DNA of 64,000 nucleotides from Methanomassiliicoccaceae archaeon (GCA_016284295.1 JAEEOP010000001.1:62001-126000), one strand, 5' to 3'. Shown: positions 35,924 through 44,598, counted from the first letter of the stretch. Made by a program: numbers and translations. Notes: generated by a model not told the origin, from the sequence alone.

Positions 35924-36393
35924 ACAGCGCCAAGGTCAACGATTCGCTTGTAGTGGAATACCCTGACGGATTCAGGGAGATGAGCGAGGAGGAGCTCAGG
36001 CAGGCCTATCAGGACGAGAATTCCACCAGATGGGGCGTTATGAACGAGGAGTCCCACATGGTGTTCTGCATCTATTGGCACAAGGGCCACAAGATATACT
36101 CCGCCCTGGCGGATTCCAAGAGCATCAACAAGTCCACCCAGACGAAGCTCAGCAAGATGCTGGAGAACAACGACTACAAGCTTCTGGGCTACATGGACCT
36201 AGTCATAGACGGCGTCAGATGCACAAGCTTCCGCCACACCTACGTCCTCCAGGACATCACATACATTTCCGACGTCACCACGATGAAGGTCGGTACCGTC
36301 TGCTACACGATATACTGCTACACCAGGCAGGAGTGCGAGGAGGCCAACCGCGATACGCTGGAGGCCATGCTCGGATCCATCAAGGTCAGATGA
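35920..36393 (+). CDS. Soluble protein of unknown function
   Basis: A 157-residue protein starting MNSAKVNDSLVVEYPDGFRE. It has no signal peptide, membrane span or motif that I recognise. The middle alternates short strands (HMVFCIYWHKGHKIYSAL, DLVIDGVRCTSFRHTYVL), suggesting a small alpha/beta fold. The ATGA overlap with the iron-sulfur protein and a 54-base gap to CobN4 make it a likely member of this locus. Its function cannot be inferred. Confidence 0.72.
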   Translation: MNSAKVNDSLVVEYPDGFREMSEEELRQAYQDENSTRWGVMNEESHMVFCIYWHKGHKIYSALADSKSINKSTQTKLSKMLENNDYKLLGYMDLVIDGVRCTSFRHTYVLQDITYISDVTTMKVGTVCYTIYCYTRQECEEANRDTLEAMLGSIKVR

Positions 36394-36413
36394 CCGTTGC
36401 TTTCCGAGCGGAC

Positions 36414-36422
36414 AGTTTATTA
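36414..36422 (+). promoter_or_regulatory. TATA box of CobN4
   Basis: GTTTATTAT lies about 27-30 bases ahead of the ATG at 36448, fitting a leaderless transcript. The shared dyad is not recognisable upstream of it, unlike at CobN1 and CobN3. Confidence 0.45.
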
Positions 36423-36447
36423 TCCTGTCAATTGGTCCAGTCATCCA

Positions 36448-39400
36448 ATGACCACGTTGAGAATAGTCTACATCTCCATCCAGAGTGCGGATTCCAGCAC
36501 CATGAAGGTCGCCGCGGACACGTTCCGGGAGACCACCGGCATCGATGTGGACCTCTTCCATGCCAATGCGGAAGCGATAGACGACGACCCTCTGCTCTAC
36601 CACGACCTCGTACTGAGATCCAAGGCGGCCGACCTGGTGCTCATAAGGTGCATGGCGGACCCCACCAGGATGAAGAGGTTCGAGAAATACGAGCAGATTC
36701 TGGAGGAGTGCCCGGGGTATGTGATGATACACTCGGGGAGCAACGAGGTCGGACTCCTCTACAGGAGGCACTTCAAAGGATCCGATGACGATTTCTTCCT
36801 GCTCAGGACCTTCATGAACAACAGGACCAGGGAGAACGATGTGGGCATCATCCACTGGCTCCGCAACCGCGTCACCGGCGAAGGTGCGGTACCAGAGCCG
36901 ACCACCAGCAGGGAGAACGGGATCTATCACCCCGATTTCCCGAGGAATGTGACGCTGGAGGATTATCTGAAGCACATGGTCCCCGGAAGGCCCACCGTGG
37001 GGATACTGTACACCTCGAATCTGTGGATCTACGACAACCAGGAGCACATCACCGAGCTGATAAGGAAGCTGGAATCCATCGAGGTCAACGTCATACCGGT
37101 GTTCTTCAGCACCCTCATCCACAACGCGGAGGACCGCCAGGGGACCGTCGGCGTGGTGGAGAAGTACTTCATGGACGGGAATAAGAGCAGGGTGGATGCC
37201 ATCGCCGTATGCACGGCATTCTCGCAGATCAACAACTCCAGGGACTGCTACGGGATATACACCCCCGACGAGCAGAACTTCTTCCACACCCATACCGACG
37301 TCCCTGTCATGCAGGTCATGTCCGTCGGCGGGCATTATTCGGATTACGAGGAGAGCGCCCAGGGCCTGAGCAAGGCCGAGTTCAACATGAGCGTCATCTG
37401 GCCGGAGCTGGACGGACAGATAATCACCGTCCCCATCGCGAGCAACGAGGGCGGCAGAGGGATGAAGAGGTACAGCCCCATAGAGGACAGGATCGACCAT
37501 CTGGCGAGGATGATCAAGTCCTGGGCCGTCATATCCTCGATACCCCGCTCCGAAAGGAGGATAGCCATCCTGATGTACCAATCCCGCCCGGAGACCGGGC
37601 GCATCGGCGGGGCCGCCGGGCTGGACAGCATCGAGAGCGTCAGCGACATGCTGAAGAGGTTCGACACGGAGGGATACACCGTCGACCACGTCCCCGAGAA
37701 CGGGAAGGCGCTGATCGACGAGATCATAGACAACATCACCAACGACCTGGAGTGGTCCTCTCCGGAGAGGATCAGGGACAAGGCCGTCGCGCTCATAGAC
37801 AACAAGGACTACCTGAAGCATTACGATAGAATTTCAGAATTCAACAGGAGGCGCATGGAGGAGAGCTGGGGCGAGCCCCCGGGATCGATATCCGTCGAAT
37901 CCGGCAAGTTCGTCATACCGGGCATAGTGAACGGGAACATCTACATCGGTTTCCAGCCCCTGAGGGGCTGGGCGGAGCAGATGGAGGCCGTGTACCACGA
38001 CCCCGTCATCCCATGCCAGCATCAGTACCTGGAGTTCTACAGGTGGCTGAAGTACGATTTCAAGACCAACATCGTGTTCCACATAGGGACGCATGGATCG
38101 CTGGAATGGCTGCCCGGGAAGAGCCACGGGCTGTCCTCCAAGTGCTTCCCGGACCTTGTCCTGGACGGGATTCCCCACATCTACCCGTACATCATAGACG
38201 ACCCCGGAGAGGGGGTCCAATGCAAGAGGAGGTCGGAGGCGGTGCTCATAGGGCACATGTGCCCCACCATGACCCGCGCGGGGACCTATGAGGACCTGTC
38301 CTCGATAGAGCTGCCCCTGCAGGAATACTTCAAGGCTAGGAACACCGCATCTGACGAACGCATAACCGCCCTTCTGGAGCAGGTGCTGGATGGGATACGC
38401 AAAACGGACATGTTCGGCGAGCTTGGGATACCGCAGGATGCGGACACCGAGGTGCTGAAGGGCCAACTGGAGCACCTACACGACTACCTGATGGAGCTGA
38501 AGGACGCCATGATCAGGGACGGGCTCCACATCCTCGGGAGGGCGCCCGAAGGGGAGCTCCTGGACGAGACCGTGTACGGATTGATGAGACTCCGCAACGG
38601 CGACGTCCCGTCGCTCAGGGCGGAGTACTACCGCTCGCTCGGATACGATCTGGAGGCGATGCTTGCATCGCCCTCGGAAATGTCCAGAGAAATGCTGAAC
38701 AGCGAAAGGGTCGATGAGATGGACGGGGAGATCATGTCCATCCTCGCAGGCATCAGGGAATCGGGTTACGATCTCGAGAGATCTATCAAACTTTTCCCGA
38801 AAATGACCGACGACTTGAGACAGTCCGTCGAATACATCTGTAATACATTATCACCCAACATCATGAGGATGACCGACGAAATGGACAACCTCATGCACGC
38901 ATGCGACGGCGGGTACGTCCTTCCTGGACCGTCGGGGGCGCCCACCAGGGGCAACGCGCACATATTCCCGATGGGAAGGAACTACTACGGCATCGACCCG
39001 GACATCGTCCCTCCAAGGTCATCGTGGGAGATCGGGAAGAGGATGGCCGACCAGATGATACAGCGCTACATAGACGACAAGGGTTGCTATCCCAGGGAGA
39101 TCGCATTCATCATCTGGGCCACAGACACGATAAAGACCAACGGCGACGACGTCGCCTACATCCTCTGGCTGATGGGCGTCAGGCCTGTATGGTCATCCAA
39201 CGGAGGGCAGGTCACCGGCCTGGAGGTCATACCGGTATCCGAGCTGGGAAGGCCCAGGATCGACGTGACCGTCCGTATAACAGGGCTGTTCAGGGACGCG
39301 TTCCCGAACCTCATAGACCTGATAGATGATGCGGTCCACATGGTCGCAGAGCTGGACGAGTCCGAGGACGACAACTACCTCGCGGCCAACCTCAGGAGGG

Positions 39401-40185
39401 ACATCGTCGAATCCATGGCGGACGGCATGACCGTCGACGAGGCCAGGAAGGCGAACTCGGTCCGCATATTCGGGTGCCCGCCCGGAGGGTACGGGGCAGG
39501 GGTGAACTACGCCATCGAATCCGGCGATTGGAAAACGATGCAGGACCTTGCCGACATCTACATCACCTGGGGCAGCTACGGCTACGGACGCGGAATGTCC
39601 GGGGTGAGCATGAGGGACCAGTTCGTGAAGAGGTTCAGCAAGGTCGGCGTCACCGTCAAGAACGTCCCCGACAGGGAGATAGACGTGCTGGACGTGGATG
39701 ACTTCTACTCATATCTGGGAGGGCTCAACGCTTTCGTGAAGACGTACGGCAACAAGGACGCCATCTCCGTCATGGGGGACGGCTCCGACCCGGACAAGGT
39801 GAAGATCAGGGATTCGAAGGAGGAGCTGCAGTTCGTCTACAGGAGCAAGATCCTGAACCCCAAGTTCATCTCAGGCCTGAAGAACCACGGTTTCAGAGGA
39901 GTCTCGGAGGTGGCCAGCCTCACCGAGTTCACGTTCGGATGGGACGCCACATCCGACATCGCCGACGACTGGATGTACGAGGGGCTCGCCGAGAAGTACC
40001 TCTTCGACGACGACACCAGGCAGTGGATGGAGGAGAACAACCCCCATGCGATGATGGAGATGATCAACCGCCTGATGGAAGCGTACGACAGAGGGATGTG
40101 GGATGCAAAGCCTGAGACGCTGCAGAAGCTGAAGGACCTCTATCTCGACCTGGACGAGAGGATCGAGGAGCTCCAAGACAGATGA
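36448..40185 (+). CDS. CobN-type metal chelatase large subunit (CobN4)
   Basis: A CobN/BchH family protein of about 1245 residues. The frame is open from 36397, but the ATG at 36448 (MTTLRIVYISIQSADSS) matches the paralogue starts and follows a TATA box at leaderless distance. Hallmarks are HIGTHGSLEWLPGKSHGLSS, PYIIDDPGEGVQCKRR, GPSGAPTRGNAHIFPMGRNY, WATDTIKTNGDD and FGWDATSDI. GPSGAP replaces the GPSGCP of CobN1 and CobN2, so a conserved Cys is missing. It follows importer C and the Fe-S protein and converges on importer D, meeting its ATPase stop at TGATCA. Confidence 0.9.
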   Translation: MTTLRIVYISIQSADSSTMKVAADTFRETTGIDVDLFHANAEAIDDDPLLYHDLVLRSKAADLVLIRCMADPTRMKRFEKYEQILEECPGYVMIHSGSNEVGLLYRRHFKGSDDDFFLLRTFMNNRTRENDVGIIHWLRNRVTGEGAVPEPTTSRENGIYHPDFPRNVTLEDYLKHMVPGRPTVGILYTSNLWIYDNQEHITELIRKLESIEVNVIPVFFSTLIHNAEDRQGTVGVVEKYFMDGNKSRVDAIAVCTAFSQINNSRDCYGIYTPDEQNFFHTHTDVPVMQVMSVGGHYSDYEESAQGLSKAEFNMSVIWPELDGQIITVPIASNEGGRGMKRYSPIEDRIDHLARMIKSWAVISSIPRSERRIAILMYQSRPETGRIGGAAGLDSIESVSDMLKRFDTEGYTVDHVPENGKALIDEIIDNITNDLEWSSPERIRDKAVALIDNKDYLKHYDRISEFNRRRMEESWGEPPGSISVESGKFVIPGIVNGNIYIGFQPLRGWAEQMEAVYHDPVIPCQHQYLEFYRWLKYDFKTNIVFHIGTHGSLEWLPGKSHGLSSKCFPDLVLDGIPHIYPYIIDDPGEGVQCKRRSEAVLIGHMCPTMTRAGTYEDLSSIELPLQEYFKARNTASDERITALLEQVLDGIRKTDMFGELGIPQDADTEVLKGQLEHLHDYLMELKDAMIRDGLHILGRAPEGELLDETVYGLMRLRNGDVPSLRAEYYRSLGYDLEAMLASPSEMSREMLNSERVDEMDGEIMSILAGIRESGYDLERSIKLFPKMTDDLRQSVEYICNTLSPNIMRMTDEMDNLMHACDGGYVLPGPSGAPTRGNAHIFPMGRNYYGIDPDIVPPRSSWEIGKRMADQMIQRYIDDKGCYPREIAFIIWATDTIKTNGDDVAYILWLMGVRPVWSSNGGQVTGLEVIPVSELGRPRIDVTVRITGLFRDAFPNLIDLIDDAVHMVAELDESEDDNYLAANLRRDIVESMADGMTVDEARKANSVRIFGCPPGGYGAGVNYAIESGDWKTMQDLADIYITWGSYGYGRGMSGVSMRDQFVKRFSKVGVTVKNVPDREIDVLDVDDFYSYLGGLNAFVKTYGNKDAISVMGDGSDPDKVKIRDSKEELQFVYRSKILNPKFISGLKNHGFRGVSEVASLTEFTFGWDATSDIADDWMYEGLAEKYLFDDDTRQWMEENNPHAMMEMINRLMEAYDRGMWDAKPETLQKLKDLYLDLDERIEELQDR

Positions 40186-40965
40186 TCACATATCGTCGAG
40201 GTCGGAATCGTAGGAGTGGATGAACTTCCCCTTGGACCCCTCGACGATCTCGGCATCCACGCCGTAGACATCCTTGATCATCTGCGGGGTGATGATCTCC
40301 TCGGTATCGCCGAAGCCGTACACGGTGCCGTCCTTCAGGACCAGCACCTTATCGGAATAACGGTAAGCTAGATTCAGGTCGTGCATGGCGATTATCATGC
40401 ATGCCCCCGTATCGTTGATGACCTGGCGCATGACCTTAAGCGTGTCCAGCTGGTTCCTGAGGTCCAGGGCGCTGGTCGGCTCGTCGAATACGTAGAATGA
40501 TGGTGCCTGGGCCAATGCCCTTGCCAAAGTGACTCTCTGGCGCTGGCCTCCGGACAGTCTGTGGATAGGTCTGTCGTAGAGGTCGTCGATCTTCATGCGT
40601 ATCATCGCATCCGCCGCTGCTTCTATGTCGGCACGAGTGTACGACCACTTGACGTACGGCCTGCGGCCGATAAGCACGCTGTCGTAGACGGTGGCGCTGC
40701 CGAAGAACACGGCCGTCTGCGGGACATAGCCGATCAGCTTCGCGTACTCCTTCTTGTCGATGTCGGAGACCTCGCGACCGTCTATGCGGACGGAACCCGA
40801 TTTGGGCCTCATGACGTTGCATATGGTCTTGATCAGGGTGGATTTCCCTGCGCCGTTGGGCCCCAATAACGTGACGACCTCGCCGGAGTTCGCCTCCATA
40901 TCGATGTCGTGGATGATCGTCTTGCCCTCGTATCCCTGGGAGAGACCCTCTATGGTCAGCCTCAT
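40186..40965 (-). CDS. Importer D ATPase, BtuD-like
   Basis: A 259-residue ATPase starting at the ATG at 40965 (MRLTIEGLSQGYEGKTII), which overlaps the permease stop as ATGA. Walker A is GPNGAGKST, the signature is LSGGQRQRVTLARAL, Walker B is FYVFDEPTSALD and the H-loop is AMHDLN. It is closest to the importer B ATPase; compare SVLIGRRPYVKWSYT with VLIGRRPYVKWNYT. The convergent stop with CobN4 repeats the B/CobN3 arrangement in inverted orientation. Confidence 0.93.
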   Translation of the reverse strand: MRLTIEGLSQGYEGKTIIHDIDMEANSGEVVTLLGPNGAGKSTLIKTICNVMRPKSGSVRIDGREVSDIDKKEYAKLIGYVPQTAVFFGSATVYDSVLIGRRPYVKWSYTRADIEAAADAMIRMKIDDLYDRPIHRLSGGQRQRVTLARALAQAPSFYVFDEPTSALDLRNQLDTLKVMRQVINDTGACMIIAMHDLNLAYRYSDKVLVLKDGTVYGFGDTEEIITPQMIKDVYGVDAEIVEGSKGKFIHSYDSDLDDM

Positions 40966-42134
40966 AGCCTCGACCCCCATTTCCTGTTGCTGACAAGCCA
41001 GATGAAGAACAGTCCTCCGATCACGTACAGGACAATGCCGGTAGGCAGCTCGCCCGGACGGATTATCAGCTTGCAGAACAGGTCCGACACGGACAGGACG
41101 ACCACGCCCATCAGCGCAGAGGCGGGCATTAGGTACCTCGCATCGTTGCCGATGATCATCCTGCAGAGGTGCGGCGCCATAAGACCGATGAATCCGATCA
41201 CTCCGGTGAATGCGAGGCACACAGCGGACATCAGGGTGCAGACGATGAGCCCTCTCTTCCTGAGCCTGTCCACATCGACCCCGAGGGAGTTCGCGACCTC
41301 GTCCCCCGCGGACAGCGCATTGAGATCCATGGACTGCCTGAACAGGTAGATCAGGCAGAGTATCACCACAGGCGCGATTATCAGATTGGCGCCCCAGGAT
41401 GCGTTGGACATGCTCCCCATGATCCACAGCGTGATCTCCCTGAGCTGGTCGTCCGTGGAGAAGTACTTCGTGGACATGATGCCGGCCTGGAAGAGGTAGC
41501 TGATTACAACTCCTGAAAGGATCAGGAGCGACCTGGACGTGGTGCTCTTCCTGGACATCACTATGACCAGCGCGATGCTCAGCAGCGCGACGGCGAATGC
41601 CATGATGACCCTGAGGAAATCGCTGGCGGTGAAGTTGGTCCCGATGACCCTGATAGTCGTTCCCATTGCAGCAGTGCCGAACACTGCATCCCCGAAGAGG
41701 ATGGCAAGGGCGGCACCGAAAGATGCTGCGGTGGACACTCCCAGCGTGAACGGACTCACCAGAGGGTTGCGGAGAAGGGCCTGCATCATCATACCGGCCA
41801 CTCCGAGGCTTACTCCGGTCAAGATGACGAGGACGACCCTCGGCAACCTGCCGGTGTAGATGAAATCGTAATAGTACGGTTGCGAAGGCTCCGGCACCAG
41901 TCCAGGAAGGATCGGATGCAGGAAGACGCGGAATACGTCCTCGATGGGGATGTCGACAGACCCAAAACAGATGGAGAAGACGATCGTGACGAATGCGACG
42001 ACGGCCATCGCCAGCAGGAACAGTACCTTCTTCCTGATCGATGCGTCGTATCTCCCCTCGAACGTATCCGTATCGATATCGTTCTTGATGATGCGCACCA
42101 GTTCCAATCTGCGTTCGTCTGTCATCCTGTTCAC
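40962..42134 (-). CDS. Importer D permease, BtuC/FecCD family
   Basis: A 390-residue integral membrane protein. Its hydrophilic N-terminus (RLELVRIIKNDIDTDTFEGR) parallels that of the importer B permease. The core motifs are GRLPRVVLVILTGVSLGVAG, NPLVSPFTLGVSTAASFGA, ITLWIMGSMSN and GVIGFIGLMAPHLCRM. Its own promoter, with the shared dyad at 42177-42189, lies between it and the upstream binding-protein gene. Permease and ATPase can therefore be regulated separately from the binding protein. Confidence 0.92.
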   Translation of the reverse strand: MNRMTDERRLELVRIIKNDIDTDTFEGRYDASIRKKVLFLLAMAVVAFVTIVFSICFGSVDIPIEDVFRVFLHPILPGLVPEPSQPYYYDFIYTGRLPRVVLVILTGVSLGVAGMMMQALLRNPLVSPFTLGVSTAASFGAALAILFGDAVFGTAAMGTTIRVIGTNFTASDFLRVIMAFAVALLSIALVIVMSRKSTTSRSLLILSGVVISYLFQAGIMSTKYFSTDDQLREITLWIMGSMSNASWGANLIIAPVVILCLIYLFRQSMDLNALSAGDEVANSLGVDVDRLRKRGLIVCTLMSAVCLAFTGVIGFIGLMAPHLCRMIIGNDARYLMPASALMGVVVLSVSDLFCKLIIRPGELPTGIVLYVIGGLFFIWLVSNRKWGSRL

Positions 42135-42176
42135 TTGTCTCGGGCTAAGGGAGTTATGATGTTCCTCTATAAAGTT

Positions 42177-42189
42177 GGACTATACGTCC
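42177..42189 (-). promoter_or_regulatory. Shared dyad operator ahead of importer D permease
   Basis: The minus strand reads GGACGTATAGTCC (dyad GGAC-N5-GTCC), followed by AAC and the TATA box CTTTATAG (42167-42174), about 35 bases ahead of the ATG at 42134. This is the copy closest to the overall consensus. Confidence 0.7.
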
Positions 42190-42225
42190 TGACGAAGGGC
42201 AGGGGCGGATGCCCCCTATTTCGTA

Positions 42226-43389
42226 TCAGTTGGCGGAGTTCCTGGTATCGATGCCCGCATCAACGACCGCTGTCGCGTTGCCGTCGGCGTCAAACTGGAC
42301 GTTCCATGTGTAGGTCTCAGTCTTCTTGGGGAAGCCGTACTTGGACTCGTACTGCTTGGCGAGGTCCTTGACGGAGTAGCCGGTATAGATGCCGATTATC
42401 TCACCGAGGGACACGTATGCGATGTAATCCATGGGCCCGGACAGCAGGTCACTGTCGATCACGAACACGTTGCTGTCGGTGCCGTCGATGTAGCTGAGCT
42501 TGTACTGGTTCACCGCGTTCTTGTTCCACTTCGCCAGAAGGGCGTCTGCCTGGTCGTCGCCGGATGCCCTGAGGATGAGCAGGTCGATGTGCTTCTTCGC
42601 ATCCAGCTCCACGAGCCTCTCATAGAGACCGTCCTCGCTGGCCTTGTTGGTGGCGGAGTTGGTGGATGCGCCGATCTCGGTCAGTGCGTTCTTCCCGTAG
42701 ATGCTCTCGATGGTCCTGCTGACCTCAGCGGTCTTGTTGTAGAACGCCTGGATTCCCATGAAGCAGCAGAGGAACAGGTTGTCATCCGTGGGCTTGGCCT
42801 TGGAGAGGACGGCGTTGACAACATCGTTCCTGACATCGAGGTATTCGTCGAAGGCCGCCTTGACCTCCTTGGTGCTTCCAAAGATCTTCACGAGCTTCTC
42901 CATGTCCTCGATCATCGTGTCGCCGTAGCAGTCGAGCTTGATTATCGTGATGTTCGCGTTCCTGCAGGCGTTCTCGACGCTGGTGCTGAGAGGGCTGCTG
43001 TTGATGGGTTCGATGATGTATTTGACGCCGTGGGACTGGAAGTACTCCGCGTTGGTCAGCGTGCTGTAGAGGGGCGTGTCCTTGGTGATGTTGTCGAATC
43101 CGGCGTCGTGGAAGTAATCGTACTTGCTGGACTTGTAGAACATGATCTCATCGACCTTGTTCTGCAATCCGAGGATCTTCATTGCCGTGGGGATGTGCGT
43201 GTTCACCACATAGCAGGACTCCAGAGGTCCGTCGAGGTGGATGCTGGCGCCCGACCCGTCAACTATGTCTATACCCGTGGTGGGTTTAGGGTCATCTCCA
43301 CCGCCGTTGTTGGTCATCACATATGCCGCTACCGCTGCGATCGCAACGATCGCGACTATAGCCAGTATGATTGCTGTGGTTCTGTTCGT
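42226..43389 (-). CDS. Importer D substrate-binding protein, apparent ACG start
   Basis: A BtuF/FepB-class binding protein. The frame from the first internal ATG (43320) lacks an export signal, but in-frame codons upstream encode a full anchor (TTAIILAIVAIVAIAAVAAY). No ATG, GTG or TTG exists in that frame before the anchor, and a TGA stop lies 15 bases before the ACG. The best start is ACG at 43389-43387 (ACG AAC AGA ACC), six bases after an AAGGT. A start here gives 387 residues, like the paralogues. The alternative is a one-base frameshift joining the ATG pair near 43410. A TATA box (TTTTTATATAC near 43445) leaves a leader of about 30 bases. No dockerin-like repeats are present. Confidence 0.78.
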   Translation of the reverse strand, partial: TNRTTAIILAIVAIVAIAAVAAYVMTNNGGGDDPKPTTGIDIVDGSGASIHLDGPLESCYVVNTHIPTAMKILGLQNKVDEIMFYKSSKYDYFHDAGFDNITKDTPLYSTLTNAEYFQSHGVKYIIEPINSSPLSTSVENACRNANITIIKLDCYGDTMIEDMEKLVKIFGSTKEVKAAFDEYLDVRNDVVNAVLSKAKPTDDNLFLCCFMGIQAFYNKTAEVSRTIESIYGKNALTEIGASTNSATNKASEDGLYERLVELDAKKHIDLLILRASGDDQADALLAKWNKNAVNQYKLSYIDGTDSNVFVIDSDLLSGPMDYIAYVSLGEIIGIYTGYSVKDLAKQYESKYGFPKKTETYTWNVQFDADGNATAVVDAGIDTRNSAN

Positions 43390-43810
43390 GCTATTACCTT
43401 CTCAATCATCATCAGATTGTCTGAATAGTGAGCAGAAAAACGATGTATATAAAAATGAATGATTGTGATTTTTCATATGCTGGATATATAAAGAGAACTG
43501 AGATTTCGTTAAGATGTGATAATACCAATATTAATTTTAGTAACACTTAATACTATACCCCCCTATGGTTTTACTTAATTCTTTATATATTTTGGATGTA
43601 TGCCCCATCCCCCTAACCCCAATAAGTTAGAACGGATTCCACTTGATTTTTAATACTGTGAGAGGAAAACAGCCGAATCTGATTAGAAATCGGACAAACC
43701 AACTATACGATCGCCTCAAAGTTTCATTATTATGCAAATGAGAAAAGCGACGGCGGACGGTCGGAAATGATGAAATAATTGACGGGAACATTGTATAGCA
43801 CTTCACAATC
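43390..43810. other. A+T-rich gene-free interval
   Basis: About 420 bases with no plausible gene. It holds the minus-strand promoter of the importer D binding protein and several TATA-like runs (TATATAAAG near 43487, CTTTATATATT near 43581). The composition changes abruptly to G+C-rich at about 43870, inside the structured RNA. Short tracts such as TATACCCCCCTATGG near 43555 are visible, but I cannot assign them. Confidence 0.5.
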
Positions 43811-43819
43811 TATAAATAT
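43811..43819 (+). promoter_or_regulatory. TATA box of the large structured RNA
   Basis: TATAAATAT on the plus strand is a near-ideal archaeal TATA box. It predicts a transcript start near 43838-43845. No good reading frame begins within 100 bases downstream, so it most likely drives the non-coding RNA. Confidence 0.6.
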
Positions 43820-43837
43820 TTCTTAGATGTCGGTAAT

Positions 43838-44580
43838 CTCATCTAACACATCTGGTACTCAAGCAGTATTAGACATCCGGTAACGGGTGGTTAGAGCGTA
43901 CCCCGGTCGTAAGGCCTGGGTGGGACCTGAAAGGCAGAGGTGGGCGCGGCATCGCGTTGGCCTGGGCCTGTAGGCGCGCGAGCGCTTCAGGTTACGCGTG
44001 CGCATAGCAAGGGCCGCTCATGTGGCCTGTGGGGCGCATAACCCCAGCTATTGTGCGGAGTTCGGCCCAGAGATGGGTGCTGAACGGAAAAGGCAGTGGC
44101 AGGCGTCAAGCCAGCAAAGGAGACGCACCTTTGGCCTCGAGCGATCGGGGTGGGAGAGATCCCCGTCCACTGTGACCCGCGGCCGCCGCAATGCGGTCGT
44201 GGGCGTGATGCGAGTACGGGCGGAAAGGCCCGGAAGGCGGAGCAATCCGCAGTCCACCAGAGGGATGCATCATGGAGCATCGGGGCGTGTGGAGACATGC
44301 GCTGTGCGGTGACGTGCTGGTCGGGTAAGCCCGGCCGTCGGTGCGATAGGCGGGTCCACAGGGCAACTTGTGGGGAGCGAGCGAACCTCCCAAAAAGGCC
44401 CCCCTACGTGTGGTCGGCAAAAAAATCCCCGGTGAAATCCGGAGCAGCGTTAAAGCCGCGGACCATGCGGAACAAACGCGTCGGTGCAGCGATGCGCCGG
44501 TGGCAGGTGTCAAACCTGCACTCTACGGAGTCGTGGAGTGCCTTCAAGCGCTCCCCCCTGGGCTCTGCCCGGGGGATGAT
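43838..44580 (+). ncRNA. Large structured RNA, family not recognised
   Basis: About 740 bases, strongly G+C-rich inside A+T-rich flanks, with a TATA box ahead and an end hairpin behind. Frames on both strands are short and low in complexity. I can draw consecutive perfect or near-perfect hairpins with GNRA loops at 43909 (GTAA), 43978 (GCGA), 44070 (GAGA), 44188 (GCAA), 44242 (GCAA), 44363 (GCAA), 44434 (GAAA) and 44489 (GCGA). Further hairpins are at 44285-44300, 44319-44336, 44503-44519 and 44519-44540. Closing stems join 44000-44007 with 44048-44056, 44094-44099 with 44167-44172, and 44206-44211 with 44267-44272, so it is multibranched. SRP RNA and RNase P RNA were considered and do not fit. 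Ends are approximate. Confidence 0.75.
44554..44575 (+). terminator. End hairpin of the large structured RNA
   Basis: CCCCC, a bulged T, then GGGC-TCT-GCCC and GGGGG form a nine-base-pair stem, followed by ATGATTTCTC. It is the last strong hairpin of the G+C-rich region and resembles the G+C hairpins found after other genes in this window. Confidence 0.5.
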
Positions 44581-44598
44581 TTCTCATCAACTTCACAA

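Noticed and set aside
43440-43810. CRISPR array or small genes in the A+T-rich gap
   Set aside because: No regularly spaced repeat is present, and all frames are short and A+T-biased without ribosome-binding sites.
44224-44245. SRP RNA helix 8-like AGGCCCGGAAGGCGGAGCA
   Set aside because: The string resembles the SRP54-binding hairpin, but the bases pair better as two separate hairpins (GGGC/GCCC and GCGGA-GCAA-TCCGC). The flanks form closed multibranched units instead of a long helix 5, and the Alu-domain sequence is not found upstream.
43838-44580. RNase P RNA
   Set aside because: I could not find the universal GAGGAAAGUC-type region or its P4 partner, although GNRA hairpins are present. 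A covariance-model search would settle this.
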